From NCBI GenBank assembly GCA_029339505.1, contig JAQISU010000193.1, positions 2,573,501 to 2,637,500 on the forward strand: a stretch of DNA of 64,000 nt. The letters are read 5' to 3'. Shown piece by piece: positions 44,259 through 61,300 of the stretch (its first letter is position 1; every line of letters starts with the position of its first letter). Under the pieces are notes generated by a model. It searched no databases. It worked only from the letters and a program-made list of their open reading frames with translations, and was not told the origin of the DNA. Source of the stretch: Unio delphinus (taxonomy: Eukaryota > Mollusca > Bivalvia > Unionida > Unionidae). A program made the position numbers and the translations under genes.

Positions 44259-47200
44259 CATGGAGCAGTTAATGCAATACAATAGTACATATTACTGTCT
44301 TATAAAATCTCAATGCATGGAGCAGTTAATGCAATACAATAGTACATATTACTGTCTTATAAAATCTCAATGCATGGAACAGTTAATGCAATACAATAGT
44401 ACATATTACTGTCTTATAAAATCTCAATGTATGGAACAGTTAATGCAATACAATAGTACATATTACTGTCTTATAAAATCTCAATGTATGGAGCAGTTAA
44501 TGCAATACAATAGTACATATTACTGTCTTATAAAATCTCAATGCATGGAACAGTTAATGCAATACAATAGTACATATTACTGTCTTATAAAATCTCAATC
44601 TATGGAACAGTTAATGCAATACAATAGTACATATTACTGTCTTATAAAATCTCAATGTATGGAGCAGTTAATGCAATACAATAGTACATATTACTGTCTT
44701 ATAAAATCTCAATGCATGGAGCAGTTAATGCAATACAATAGTACATATTACTGTCTTATAAAATCTCAATGCATGGAGCAGTTAATGCAATACAATAGTA
44801 CATATTACTGTCTTATAAAATCTCAATGCATGGAGCAGTTAATGCAATACAATAGTACATATTACTGTCTTATAAAATCTCAATGCATGGAACAGTTAAT
44901 GCAATACAATAGTACATACTCTGTCTTATAAAATGTCAATGTATGGAACAGTTAATGCAATACAATAGTACATATTACTGTCTTATAAAATCTCAATGCA
45001 TGGAGCAGTTAATGCAATACAATAGTACATATTACTGTCTTATAAAATCTCAATGCATGGAGCAGTTAATGCAATACAATAGTACATATTACTGTCTTAT
45101 AAAATCTCAATGTATGGAACAGTTAATGCAATACAATAGTACATACTCTGTCTTATAAAATCTCAATGTATGGAACAGTTAATGCAATACAATAGTACAT
45201 ATTACTGTCTTATAAAATCTCAATGCATGGAACAGTTAATGCAATACAATAGTACATATTACTGTCTTATAAAATCTCAATGTATGGAACAGTTAATGCA
45301 ATACAATAGTACATATTACTGTCTTATAAAATCTCAATGCATGGAGCAGTTAATGCAATACAATAGTACATATTACTGTCTTATAAAATCTCAATGCATG
45401 GAGCAGTTAATGCAATACAATAGTACATATTACTGTCTTATAAAATCTCAATGTATGGAACAGTTAATGCAATACAATAGTACATATTACTGTCTTATAA
45501 AATCTCAATGTATGGAACAGTTAATGCAATACAATAGTACATATTACTGTCTTATAAAATCTCAATGTATGGAGCAGTTAATGCAATACAATAGTACATA
45601 TTACTGTCTTATAAAATCTCAATGCATGGAACAGTTAATGCAATACAATAGTACATATTACTGTCTTATAAAATCTCAATGTATGGAACAGTTAATGCAA
45701 TACAATAGTACATATTACTGTCTTATAAAATCACAATGCATGGAGCAGTTAATGCAATCCAATAGTACATATTACTGTCTTATAAAATCTCAATGTATGG
45801 AACAGTTAATGCAATACAATAGTACATATTACTGTCTTATAAAATCTCAATGCATGGAGCAGTTAATACAATACAATAGTACATATTACTGTCTTATAAA
45901 ATCTCAATGCATGGAACAGTTAATGCAATACAATAGTACATATTACTGTCTAATAAAATCTCAATGCATGGAGCAGTTAATGCAATACAATAGTACATAT
46001 TACTGTCTTATAAAATCTCAATGCATGGAGCAGTTAATGCAATACAATAGTACATATTACTGTCTTATAAAATCTCAATGCATGGAACAGTTAATACAAT
46101 ACAATAGTACATATTACTGTCTTATAAAATCTCAATGTATGGAGCAGTTAATGCAATACAATAGTACATATTACTGTCTTATAAAATCTCAATGTATGGA
46201 ACAGTTAATGCAATACAATAGTACATATTACTGTCTTATAAAATCTCAATGTATGGAGCAGTTAATGCAATACAATAGTACATATTACTGTCTTATAAAA
46301 TCTCAATGCATGGAACAGTTAATGCAAAACAATAGTACATACTCTGTCTTATAAAATCTCAATGCATGGAGCAGTTAATGCAATACAATAGTACATATTA
46401 CTGTCTTATAAAATCTCAATGCATGGAGCAGTTAATGCAATACAATAGTACATATTACTGTCTTATAAAATCTCAATGTATGGAATAGCATATTACTGTC
46501 TTATAAAATCTCAATGCATGGAACAGTTAATGCAATACAATAGTACATATTACTGTCTTATAAAATCTCAATGCATGGAGCAGTTAATGCAATACAATAG
46601 TACATATTACTGTCTTATAAAATCTCAATGTATGGAGCAGTTAATGCAATACAATAGTACATATTACTGTCTTATAAAATCTCAATGCATGGAGCAGTTA
46701 ATGCAATATAATAGTACATATTACTGTCTTATAAAATCTCAATGCATGGAGCAGTTAATGCAATACAATAGTACATATTACTGTCTTATAAAATCTCAAT
46801 GTATGGAACAGTTAATGCAATACAATAGTACATATTACTGTCTTATAAAATCTCAATGTATGGAACAGTTAATGCAATACAATAGTACATATTACTGTCT
46901 TATAAAATCTCAATGTATGGAACAGTTAATGCAATACAATAGTACATATTACTGTCTTATAAAATCTCAATGTATGGAACAGTTAATGCAATACATTAGT
47001 ACATATTACTGTCTTATAAAATCTCAATGCATGGAACAGTTAATGCAATACAATAGTACATATTACTGTCTTATAAAATCTCAATGCATGGAGCAGTTAA
47101 TGCAATACAATAGTACATATTACTGTCTTATAAAATCTCAATGCATGGAGCAGTTAATGCAATACAATAGTACATATTACTGTCTTATAAAATCTCAATG

Positions 47201-50200
47201 TATGGAACAGTTAATACAATACAATAGTACATACTCTGTCTTATAAAATCTCAATGTATGGAACAGTTAATGCAATACAATAGTACATATTACTGTCTTA
47301 TAAAATCTCAATGTATGGAACAGTTAATGCAATACAATAGTACATATTACTGTCTTATAAAATCTCAATGCATGGAGCAGTTAATGCAATACAATAGTAC
47401 ATATTACTGTCTTATAAAATCTCAATGTATGGAACAGTTAATGCAATACAATAGTACATATTACTGTCTTATAAAATCTCAATGCATGGAGCAGTTAATG
47501 CAATACAATAGTACATATTACTGTCTTATAAAATCTCAATGCATGGAGCAGTTAATGCAATACAATTATAGTACATATTACTGTCTTATAAAATCTCAAT
47601 GTATGGAACAGTTAATGCAATACAATAGTACATATTACTGTCTTATAAAATCTCAATGCATGGAGCAGTTAATGCAATACAATAGTACATATTACTGTCT
47701 TATAAAATCTCAATGTATGGAACAGTTAATGCAATACAATAGTACATATTACTGTCTTATAAAATCTCAATGTATGGAACAGTTAATGCAATACAATAGT
47801 ACATATTACTGTCTTATAAAATCTCAATGTATGGAGCAGTTAATGCAATACAATAGTACATATTACTGTCTTATAAAATCTCAATGTATGGAACAGTTAA
47901 TGCAATACAATAGTACATATTACTGTCTTATAAAATCTCAATGCATGGAGCAGTTAATGCAATACAATAGTACATATAACTGTCTTATAAAATCTCAATG
48001 CATGGAGCAGTTAATGCAATACAATAGTACATATTACTGTCTTATAAAATCTCAATGCATGGAGCAGTTAATGCAATACAATAGTACATACTCTGACTTA
48101 TAAAATCTCAATGCATGGAGCAGTTAATGCAATACATTAGTACATATTACTGTCTTATAAAATCTCAATGCATGGAGCAGTTAATGCAATACATTAGTAC
48201 ATATTACTGTCTTATAAAATCTCAATGCATGGAACAGTTAATGCAATACAATAGTACATATTACTGTCTTATAAAATCTCAATGCATGGAGCAGTTAATG
48301 CAATACAATAGTACATATTACTGTCTTATAAAATCTCAATGTATGGAACAGTTAATACAATACAATAGTACATACTCTGTCTTATAAAATCTCAATGTAT
48401 GGAACAGTTAATGCAATACAATAATACATATTACTGTCTTATAAAATCTCAATGTATGGAACAGTTAATGCAATACAATAGTACATATTACTGTCTTATA
48501 AAATCTCAATGCATGGAGCAGTTAATGCAATACAATAGTACATATTACTGTCTTATAAAATCTCAATGTATGGAACAGTTAATGCAATACAATAGTACAT
48601 ATTACTGTCTTATAAAATCTCAATGCATGGAGCAGTTAATGCAATACAATAGTACATATTACTGTCTTATAAAATCTCAATGCATGGAGCAGTTAATGCA
48701 ATACAATAGTACATATTACTGTCTTATAAAATCTCAATGTATGGAACAGTTAATGCAATACAATAGTACATATTACTGTCTTATAAAATCTCAATGCATG
48801 GAGCAGTTAATGCAATACAATAGTACATATTACTGTCTTATAAAATCTCAATGTATGGAACAGTTAATGCAATACAATAGTACATATTACTGTCTTATAA
48901 AATCTCAATGTATGGAACAGTTAATGCAATACAATAGTACATATTACTGTCTTATAAAATCTTAATGTATGGAACAGTTAATGCAATACAATAGTACATA
49001 TTACTGTCTTATAAAATCTCAATGTATGGAGCAGTTAATGCAATACAATAGTACATATTACTGTCTTATAAAATCTCAATGCATGGAGCAGTTAATGCAA
49101 TACAATAGTACATATTACTGTCTTATAAAATCTCAATGCATGGAGCAGTTAATGCAATACAATAGTACATATTACTGTCTTATAAAATCTCAATGCATGG
49201 AGCAGTTAATGCAATACAATAGTACATATTACTGTCTTATAAAATCTCAATGCATGGAACAGTTAATGCAATACAATAGTACATACTCTGTCTTATAAAA
49301 TGTCAATGTATGGAACAGTTAATGCAATACAATAGTACATATTACTGTCTTATAAAATCTCAATGCATGGAGCAGTTAATGCAATACAATAGTACATATT
49401 ACTGTCTTATAAAATCTCAATGCATGGAGCAGTTAATGCAATACAATAGTACATATTACTGTCTTATAAAATCTCAATGTATGGAGTAGTTAATGCAATA
49501 CAATAGTACATATTACTGTCTTATAAAATCTCAATGTATGGAACAGTTAATGCAATACAATAGTACATATTACTGTCTTATAAAATCGCAATGCATGGAG
49601 CAGTTAATGCAATACAATAGTACATATTACTGTCTTATAAAATCTCAATGCATGGAGTAGTTAATGCAATACAATAGTACATATTACTGTCTTATAAAAT
49701 CTCAATGTATGGAGCAGTTAATGCAATACAATAGTACATATTACTGTCTTATAAAATCTCAATGTATGGAACAGTTAATGCAATACAATAGTACATATTA
49801 CTGTCTTATAAAATCTCAATGTATGGAGCAGTTAATGCAATACAATAGTACATATTACTGTCTTATAAAATCTCAATGCATGGAGCAGTTAATGCAATAC
49901 AATAGTACATATTACTGTCTTATAAAATCTCAATGCATGGAGCAGTTAATGCAATACAATAGTACATATTACTGTCTTATAAATTCTCAGTGTATGGAAC
50001 AGTTAATGCAATACAATAGTACATATTACTGTCTTATAAAATCTCAATGCATGGAGCAGTTAATGCAATACAATAGTACATATTACTGTCTTATAAAATC
50101 TCAATGTATGGAACAGTTAATGCAATACAATAGTACATATTACTGTCTTATAAAATCTCAATGTATGGAACAGTTAATGCAATACAATAGTACATATTAC

Positions 50201-52383
50201 TGTCTTATAAAATCTCAATGTATGGAGCAGTTAATGCAATACAATAGTACATATTACTGTCTTATAAAATCTCAATGCATGGAACAGTTAATGCAATACA
50301 ATAGTACATATTACTGTCTTATAAAATCTCAATGTATGGAACAGTTAATGCAATACAATAGTACATATTACTGTCTTATAAAATCTCAATGTATGGAGCA
50401 GTTAATGCAATACAATAGTACATATTACTGTCTTATAAAATCTCAATGCATGGAGCAGTTAATGCAATACAATAGTACATATTACTGTCTTATAAAATCT
50501 CAATGCATGGAGCAGTTAATGCAATACAATAGTACATATTACTGTCTTATAAAATCTCAATGCATGGAGCAGTTAATGCAATACAATAGTACATATTACT
50601 GTCTTATAAAATCTCAATGCATGGAACAGTTAATACAATACAATAGTACATACTCTGTCTTATAAAATGTCAATGTATGGAACAGTTAATGCAATACAAT
50701 AGTACATATTACTGTCTTATAAAATCTCAATGCATGGAGCAGTTAATGCAATACAATAGTACATATTACTGTCTTATAAAATCTCAATGCATGGAGCAGT
50801 TAATGCAATACAATAGTACATATTACTGTCTTATAAAATCTCAATGTATGGAACAGTTAATGCAATACAATAGTACATACTCTGTCTTATAAAATCTCAA
50901 TGTATGGAACAGTTAATGCAATACAATAGTACATATTACTGTCTTATAAAATCTCAATGCATGGAACAGTTAATGCAATACAATAGTACATATTACTGTC
51001 TTATAAAATCTCAATGTATGGAACAGTTAATACAATACAATAGTACATATTACTGTCTTATAAAATCTCAATGCATGGAGCAGTTAATGCAATACAATAG
51101 TACATATTACTGTCTTATAAAATCTCAATGCATGGAGCAGTTAATGCAATACAATAGTACATATTACTGTCTTATAAAATCTCAATGTATGGAACAGTTA
51201 ATGCAATACAATAGTACATATTACTGTCTTATAAAATCTCAATGTATGGAACAGTTAATGCAATACAATAGTACATATTACTGTCTTATAAAATCTCAAT
51301 GTATGGAGCAGTTAATTCAATACAATAGTACATATTACTGTCTTATAAAATCTCAATGCATGGAACAGTTAATGCAATACAATAGTACATATTACTGTCT
51401 TATAAAATCTCAATGTATGGAACAGTTAATGCAATACAATAGTACATATTACTGTCTTATAAAATCTCAATTCATGGAACAGTTAATGCAATACAATAGT
51501 ACATATTACTGTCTTATAAAATCACAATGCATGGAGCAGTTAATGCAATCCAATAGTACATATTACTGTCTTATAAAATCTCAATGTATGGAACAGTTAA
51601 TGCAATACAATAGTACATATTACTGTCTTATAAAATCTCAATGCATGGAGCAGTTAATACAATACAATAGTACATATTACTGTCTTATAAAATCTCAATG
51701 CATGGAACAGTTAATGCAATACAATAGTACATATTACTGTCTAATAAAATCTCAATGCATGGAGCAGTTAATGCAATACAATAGTACATATTACTGTCTT
51801 ATAAAATCTCAATGCATGGAGCAGTTAATGCAATACAATAGTACATATTAATGTCTTATAAAATCTCAATGCATGGAACAGTTAATACAATACAATAGTA
51901 CATATTACTGTCTTATAAAATCTCAATGTATGGAGCAGTTAATGCAATACAATAGTACATATTACTGTCTTATAAAATCTCAATGTATGGAACAGTTAAT
52001 GCAATACAATAGTACATATTACTGTCTTATAAAATCTCAATGTATGGAGCAGTTAATGCAATACAATAGTACATATTACTGTCTTATAAAATCTCAATGC
52101 ATGGAACAGTTAATGCAAAACAATAGTACATACTCTGTCTTATAAAATCTCAATGCATGGAGCAGTTAATGCAATACAATAGTACATATTACTGTCTTAT
52201 AAAATCTCAATGCATGGAGCAGTTAATGCAATACAATAGTACATATTACTGTCTTATAAAATCTCAATGTATGGAATAGTTAATGCAATACAATAGTACA
52301 TATTACTGTCTTATAAAATCTCAATGTATGGAACAGTTAATACAATACAATAGTACATACTCTGTCTTATAAAATCTCAATGC

Positions 52384-55300
52384 ATGGAACAGTTAATGCA
52401 ATACAATAGTACATATTACTGTCTTATAAAATCTCAATGCATGGAGCAGTTAATGCAATACAATAGTACATATTACTGTCTTATAAAATCTCAATGTATG
52501 GAGCAGTTAATGCAATACAATAGTACATATTACTGTCTTATAAAATCTCAATGTATGGAACAGTTAATGCAATACAATAGTACATATTACTGTCTTATAA
52601 AATCTCAATGCATGGAGCAGTTAATGCAATACAATAGTACATATTACTGTCTTATAAAATCTCAATGCATGGAGCAGTTAATGCAATACAATAGTACATA
52701 TTACTGTCTTATAAAATCTCAATGTATGGAGCAGTTAATGCAATACAATAGTACATATTACTGTCTTATAAAATCTCAATGTATGGAACAGTTAATGCAA
52801 TACAATAGTACATATTACTGTCTTATAAAATCTCAATGTATGGAACAGTTAATGCAATACAATAGTACATATTACTGTTTTATAAAATCTCAATGTATGG
52901 AACAGTTAATGCAATACATTAGTACATATTACTGTCTTATAAAATCTCAATGCATGGAACAGTTAATGCAATACAATAGTACATATTACTGTCTTATAAA
53001 ATCTCAATGCATGGAGCAGTTAATGCAATACAATAGTACATATTACTGTCTTATAAAATCTCAATGCATGGAGCAGTTAATGCAATACAATAGTACATAT
53101 TACTGTCTTATAAAATCTCAATGTATGGAACAGTTAATACAATACAATAGTACATACTCTGTCTTATAAAATGTCAATGTATGGAACAGTTAATGCAATA
53201 CAATAGTACATATTACTGTCTTATAAAATCTCAATGTATGGAACAGTTAATGCAATACAATAGTACATATTACTGTCTTATAAAATCTCAATGCATGGAG
53301 CAGTTAATGCAATACAATAGTACATATTACTGTCTTATAAAATCTCAATGTATGGAACAGTTAATGCAATACAATAGTACATATTACTGTCTTATAAAAT
53401 CTCAATGCATGGAGCAGTTAATGCAATACAATAGTACATATTACTGTCTTATAAAATCTCAATGCATGGAGCAGTTAATGCAATACAATAGTACATATTA
53501 CTGTCTTATAAAATCTCAATGTATGGAACAGTTAATGCAATACAATAGTACATATTACTGTCTTATAAAATCTCAATGCATGGAGCAGTTAATGCAATAC
53601 AATAGTACATATTACTGTCTTATAAAATCTCAATGTATGGAACAGTTAATGCAATACAATAGTACATATTACTGTCTTATAAAATCTCAATGTATGGAAC
53701 AGTTAATGCAATACAATAGTACATATTACTGTCTTATAAAATCTCAATGTATGGAGCAGTTAATGCAATACAATAGTACATATTACTGTCTTATAAAATC
53801 TCAATGTATGGAACAGTTAATGCAATACAATAGTACATATTACTGTCTTATAAAATCTCAATGTATGGAGCAGTTAATTCAATACAATAGTACATATTAC
53901 TGTCTTATAAAATCTCAATGCATGGAACAGTTAATGCAATACAATAGTACATATTACTGTCTTATAAAATCTCAATGTATGGAACAGTTAATGCAATACA
54001 ATAGTACATATTACTGTCTTATAAAATCTCAATTCATGGAACAGTTAATGCAATACAATAGTACATATTACTGTCTTATAAAATCACAATGCATGGAGCA
54101 GTTAATGCAATCCAATAGTACATATTACTGTCTTATAAAATCTCAATGTATGGAACAGTTAATGCAATACAATAGTACATATTACTGTCTTATAAAATCT
54201 CAATGCATGGAGCAGTTAATACAATACAATAGTACATATTACTGTCTTATAAAATCTCAATGCATGGAACAGTTAATGCAATACAATAGTACATATTACT
54301 GTCTAATAAAATCTCAATGCATGGAGCAGTTAATGCAATACAATAGTACATATTACTGTCTTATAAAATCTCAATGCATGGAGCAGTTAATGCAATACAA
54401 TAGTACATATTACTGTCTTATAAAATCTCAATGCATGGAACAGTTAATCCAATACAATAGTACATATTACTGTCTTATAAAATCTCAATGCATGGAACAG
54501 TTAATGCAAAACAATAGTACATACTCTGTCTTATAAAATCTCAATTCATGGAGCAGTTAATGCAATACAATAGTACATATTACTGTCTTATAAAATCTCA
54601 ATGCATGGAGCAGTTAATGCAATACAATAGTACATATTACTGTCTTATAAAATCTCAATGTATGGAATAGTTAATGCAATACAATAGTACATATTACTGT
54701 CTTATAAAATCTCAATGTATGGAACAGTTAATACAATACAATAGTACATACTCTGTCTTATAAAATCTCAATGCATGGAACAGTTAATGCAATACAATAG
54801 TACATATTACTGTCTTATAAAATCTCAATGCATGGAGCAGTTAATGCAATACAATAGTACATATTACTGTCTTATAAAATCTCAATGTATGGAGCAGTTA
54901 ATGCAATACAATAGTACATATTACTGTCTTATAAAATCTCAATGTATGGAACAGTTAATGCAATACAATAGTACATATTACTGTCTTATAAAATCTCAAT
55001 GCATGGAGCAGTTAATGCAATACAATAGTACATATTACTGTCTTATAAAATCTCAATGCATGGAGCAGTTAATGCAATACAATAGTACATATTACTGTCT
55101 TATAAAATCTCAATGTATGGAGCAGTTAATGCAATACAATAGTACATATTACTGTCTTATAAAATCTCAATGTATGGAACAGTTAATGCAATACAATAGT
55201 ACATATTACTGTCTTATAAAATCTCAATGTATGGAACAGTTAATGCAATACAATAGTACATATTACTGTTTTATAAAATCTCAATGTATGGAACAGTTAA

Positions 55301-58300
55301 TGCAATACATTAGTACATATTACTGTCTTATAAAATCTCAATGCATGGAACAGTTAATGCAATACAATAGTACATATTACTGTCTTATAAAATCTCAATG
55401 CATGGAGCAGTTAATGCAATACAATAGTACATATTACTGTCTTATAAAATCTCAATGCATGGAGCAGTTAATGCAATACAATAGTACATATTACTGTCTT
55501 ATAAAATCTCAATGTATGGAACAGTTAATACAATACAATAGTACATACTCTGTCTTATAAAATGTCAATGTATGGAACAGTTAATGCAATACAATAGTAC
55601 ATATTACTGTCTTATAAAATCTCAATGTATGGAACAGTTAATGCAATACAATAGTACATATTACTGTCTTATAAAATCTCAATGCATGGAGCAGTTAATG
55701 CAATACAATAGTACATATTACTGTCTTATAAAATCTCAATGTATGGAACAGTTAATGCAATACAATAGTACATATTACTGTCTTATAAAATCTCAATGCA
55801 TGGAGCAGTTAATGCAATACAATAGTACATATTACTGTCTTATAAAATCTCAATGCATGGAGCAGTTAATGCAATACAATAGTACATATTACTGTCTTAT
55901 AAAATCTCAATGTATGGAACAGTTAATGCAATACAATAGTACATATTACTGTCTTATAAAATCTCAATGCATGGAGCAGTTAATGCAATACAATAGTACA
56001 TATTACTGTCTTATAAAATCTCAATGTATGGAACAGTTAATGCAATACAATAGTACATATTACTGTCTTATAAAATCTCAATGTATGGAACAGTTAATGC
56101 AATACAATAGTACATATTACTGTCTTATAAAATCTCAATGTATGGAGCAGTTAATGCAATACAATAGTACATATTACTGTCTTATAAAATCTCAATGTAT
56201 GGAACAGTTAATGCAATACAATAGTACATATTACTGTCTTATAAAATCTCAATGTATGGAGCAGTTAATTCAATACAATAGTACATATTACTGTCTTATA
56301 AAATCTCAATGCATGGAACAGTTAATGCAATACAATAGTACATATTACTGTCTTATAAAATCTCAATGTATGGAACAGTTAATGCAATACAATAGTACAT
56401 ATTACTGTCTTATAAAATCTCAATTCATGGAACAGTTAATGCAATACAATAGTACATATTACTGTCTTATAAAATCACAATGCATGGAGCAGTTAATGCA
56501 ATCCAATAGTACATATTACTGTCTTATAAAATCTCAATGTATGGAACAGTTAATGCAATACAATAGTACATATTACTGTCTTATAAAATCTCAATGCATG
56601 GAGCAGTTAATACAATACAATAGTACATATTACTGTCTTATAAAATCTCAATGCATGGAACAGTTAATGCAATACAATAGTACATATTACTGTCTAATAA
56701 AATCTCAATGCATGGAGCAGTTAATGCAATACAATAGTACATATTACTGTCTTATAAAATCTCAATGCATGGAGCAGTTAATGCAATACAATAGTACATA
56801 TTACTGTCTTATAAAATCTCAATGCATGGAACAGTTAATCCAATACAATATTACATATTACTGTCTTATAAAATCTCAATGTATGGAGCAGTTAATGCAA
56901 TACAATAGTACATATTACTGTCTTATAAAATCTCAATGTATGGAACAGTTAATGCAATACAATAGTACATATTACTGTCTTATAAAATCTCAATGTATGG
57001 AGCAGTTAATGCAATACAATAGTACATATTACTGTCTTATAAAATCTCAATGCATGGAACAGTTAATGCAAAACAATAGTACATACTCTGTCTTATAAAA
57101 TCTCAATTCATGGAGCAGTTAATGCAATACAATAGTACATATTACTGTCTTATAAAATCTCAATGCATGGAGCAGTTAATGCAATACAATAGTACATATT
57201 ACTGTCTTATAAAATCTCAATGTATGGAATAGTTAATGCAATACAATAGTACATATTACTGTCTTATAAAATCTCAATGTATGGAACAGTTAATACAATA
57301 CAATAGTACATACTCTGTCTTATAAAATCTCAATGCATGGAACAGTTAATGCAATACAATAGTACATATTACTGTCTTATAAAATCTCAATGCATGGAGC
57401 AGTTAATGCAATACAATAGTACATATTACTGTCTTATAAAATCTCAATGTATGGAGCAGTTAATGCAATACAATAGTACATATTACTGTCTTATAAAATC
57501 TCAATGTATGGAACAGTTAATGCAATACAATAGTACATATTACTGTCTTATAAAATCTCAATGCATGGAGCAGTTAATGCAATACAATAGTACATATTAC
57601 TGTCTTATAAAATCTCAATGCATGGAGCAGTTAATGCAATACAATAGTACATATTACTGTCTTATAAAATCTCAATGTATGGAGCAGTTAATGCAATACA
57701 ATAGTACATATTACTGTCTTATAAAATCTCAATGTATGGAACAGTTAATGCAATACAATAGTACATATTACTGTCTTATAAAATCTCAATGTATGGAACA
57801 GTTAATGCAATACAATAGTACATATTACTGTTTTATAAAATCTCAATGTATGGAACAGTTAATGCAATACATTAGTACATATTACTGTCTTATAAAATCT
57901 CAATGCATGGAACAGTTAATGCAATACAATAGTACATATTACTGTCTTATAAAATCTCAATGCATGGAGCAGTTAATGCAATACAATAGTACATATTACT
58001 GTCTTATAAAATCTCAATGCATGGAGCAGTTAATGCAATACAATAGTACATATTACTGTCTTATAAAATCTCAATGTATGGAACAGTTAATACAATACAA
58101 TAGTACATACTCTGTCTTATAAAATGTCAATGTATGGAACAGTTAATGCAATACAATAGTACATATTACTGTCTTATAAAATCTCAATGTATGGAACAGT
58201 TAATGCAATACAATAGTACATATTACTGTCTTATAAAATCTCAATGCATGGAGCAGTTAATGCAATACAATAGTACATATTACTGTCTTATAAAATCTCA

Positions 58301-61300
58301 ATGTATGGAACAGTTAATGCAATACAATAGTACATATTACTGTCTTATAAAATCTCAATGCATGGAGCAGTTAATGCAATACAATAGTACATATTACTGT
58401 CTTATAAAATCTCAATGCATGGAGCAGTTAATGCAATACAATAGTACATATTACTGTCTTATAAAATCTCAATGTATGGAACAGTTAATGCAATACAATA
58501 GTACATATTACTGTCTTATAAAATCTCAATGCATGGAGCAGTTAATGCAATACAATAGTACATATTACTGTCTTATAAAATCTCAATGTATGGAACAGTT
58601 AATGCAATACAATAGTACATATTACTGTCTTATAAAATCTCAATGTATGGAACAGTTAATGCAATACAATAGTACATATTACTGTCTTATAAAATCTCAA
58701 TGTATGGAGCAGTTAATGCAATACAATAGTACATATTACTGTCTTATAAAATCTCAATGTATGGAACAGTTAATGCAATACAATAGTACATATTACTGTC
58801 TTATAAAATCTCAATGTATGGAGCAGTTAATTCAATACAATAGTACATATTACTGTCTTATAAAATCTCAATGCATGGAACAGTTAATGCAATACAATAG
58901 TACATATTACTGTCTTATAAAATCTCAATGTATGGAACAGTTAATGCAATACAATAGTACATATTACTGTCTTATAAAATCTCAATTCATGGAACAGTTA
59001 ATGCAATACAATAGTACATATTACTGTCTTATAAAATCACAATGCATGGAGCAGTTAATGCAATCCAATAGTACATATTACTGTCTTATAAAATCTCAAT
59101 GTATGGAACAGTTAATGCAATACAATAGTACATATTACTGTCTTATAAAATCTCAATGCATGGAGCAGTTAATACAATACAATAGTACATATTACTGTCT
59201 TATAAAATCTCAATGCATGGAACAGTTAATGCAATACAATAGTACATATTACTGTCTAATAAAATCTCAATGCATGGAGCAGTTAATGCAATACAATAGT
59301 ACATATTACTGTCTTATAAAATCTCAATGCATGGAGCAGTTAATGCAATACAATAGTACATATTACTGTCTTATAAAATCTCAATGCATGGAACAGTTAA
59401 TACAATACAATAGTACATATTACTGTCTTATAAAATCTCAATGTATGGAGCAGTTAATGCAATACAATAGTACATATTACTGTCTTATAAAATCTCAATG
59501 TATGGAACAGTTAATGCAATACAATAGTACATATTACTGTCTTATAAAATCTCAATGTATGGAGCAGTTAATGCAATACAATAGTACATATTACTGTCTT
59601 ATAAAATCTCAATGCATGGAACAGTTAATGCAAAACAATAGTACATACTCTGTCTTATAAAATCTCAATTCATGGAGCAGTTAATGCAATACAATAGTAC
59701 ATATTACTGTCTTATAAAATCTCAATGCATGGAGCAGTTAATGCAATACAATAGTACATATTACTGACTTATAAAATCTCAATGTATGGAATAGTTAATG
59801 CAATACAATAGTACATATTACTGTCTTATAAAATCTCAATGTATGGAACAGTTAATACAATACAATAGTACATACTCTGTCTTATAAAATCTCAATGCAT
59901 GGAACAGTTAATGCAATACAATAGTACATATTACTGTCTTATAAAATCTCAATGCATGGAGCAGTTAATGCAATACAATAGTACATATTACTGTCTTATA
60001 AAATCTCAATGTATGGAGCAGTTAATGCAATACAATAGTACATATTACTGTCTTATAAAATCTCAATGTATGGAACAGTTAATGCAATACAATAGTACAT
60101 ATTACTGTCTTATAAAATCTCAATGCATGGAGCAGTTAATGCAATACAATAGTACATATTACTGTCTTATAAAATCTCAATGCATGGAGCAGTTAATGCA
60201 ATACAATAGTACATATTACTGTCTTATAAAATCTCAATGTATGGAGCAGTTAATGCAATACAATAGTACATATTACTGTCTTATAAAATCTCAATGTATG
60301 GAACAGTTAATGCAATACAATAGTACATATTACTGTCTTATAAAATCTCAATGTATGGAACAGTTAATGCAATACAATAGTACATATTACTGTTTTATAA
60401 AATCTCAATGTATGGAACAGTTAATGCAATACATTAGTACATATTACTGTCTTATAAAATCTCAATGCATGGAACAGTTAATGCAATACAATAGTACATA
60501 TTACTGTCTTATAAAATCTCAATGCATGGAGCAGTTAATGCAATACAATAGTACATATTACTGTCTTATAAAATCTCAATGCATGGAGCAGTTAATGCAA
60601 TACAATAGTACATATTACTGTCTTATAAAATCTCAATGTATGGAACAGTTAATACAATACAATAGTACATACTCTGTCTTATAAAATGTCAATGTATGGA
60701 ACAGTTAATGCAATACAATAGTACATATTACTGTCTTATAAAATCTCAATGTATGGAACAGTTAATGCAATACAATAGTACATATTACTGTCTTATAAAA
60801 TCTCAATGCATGGAGCAGTTAATGCAATACAATAGTACATATTACTGTCTTATAAAATCTCAATGTATGGAACAGTTAATGCAATACAATAGTACATATT
60901 ACTGTCTTATAAAATCTCAATGCATGGAGCAGTTAATGCAATACAATAGTACATCTTACTGTCTTATAAAATCTCAATGCATGGAGCAGTTAATGCAATA
61001 CAATAGTACATATTACTGTCTTATAAAATCTCAATGTATGGAACAGTTAATGCAATACAATAGTACATATTACTGTCTTATAAAATCTCAATGCATGGAG
61101 CAGTTAATGCAATACAATAGTACATATTACTGTCTTATAAAATCTCAATGTATGGAACAGTTAATGCAATACAATAGTACATATTACTGTCTTATAAAAT
61201 CTCAATTTATGGAACAGTTAATGCAATACAATAGTACATATTACTGTCTTATAAAATCTCAATGTATGGAGCAGTTAATGCAATACAATAGTACATATTA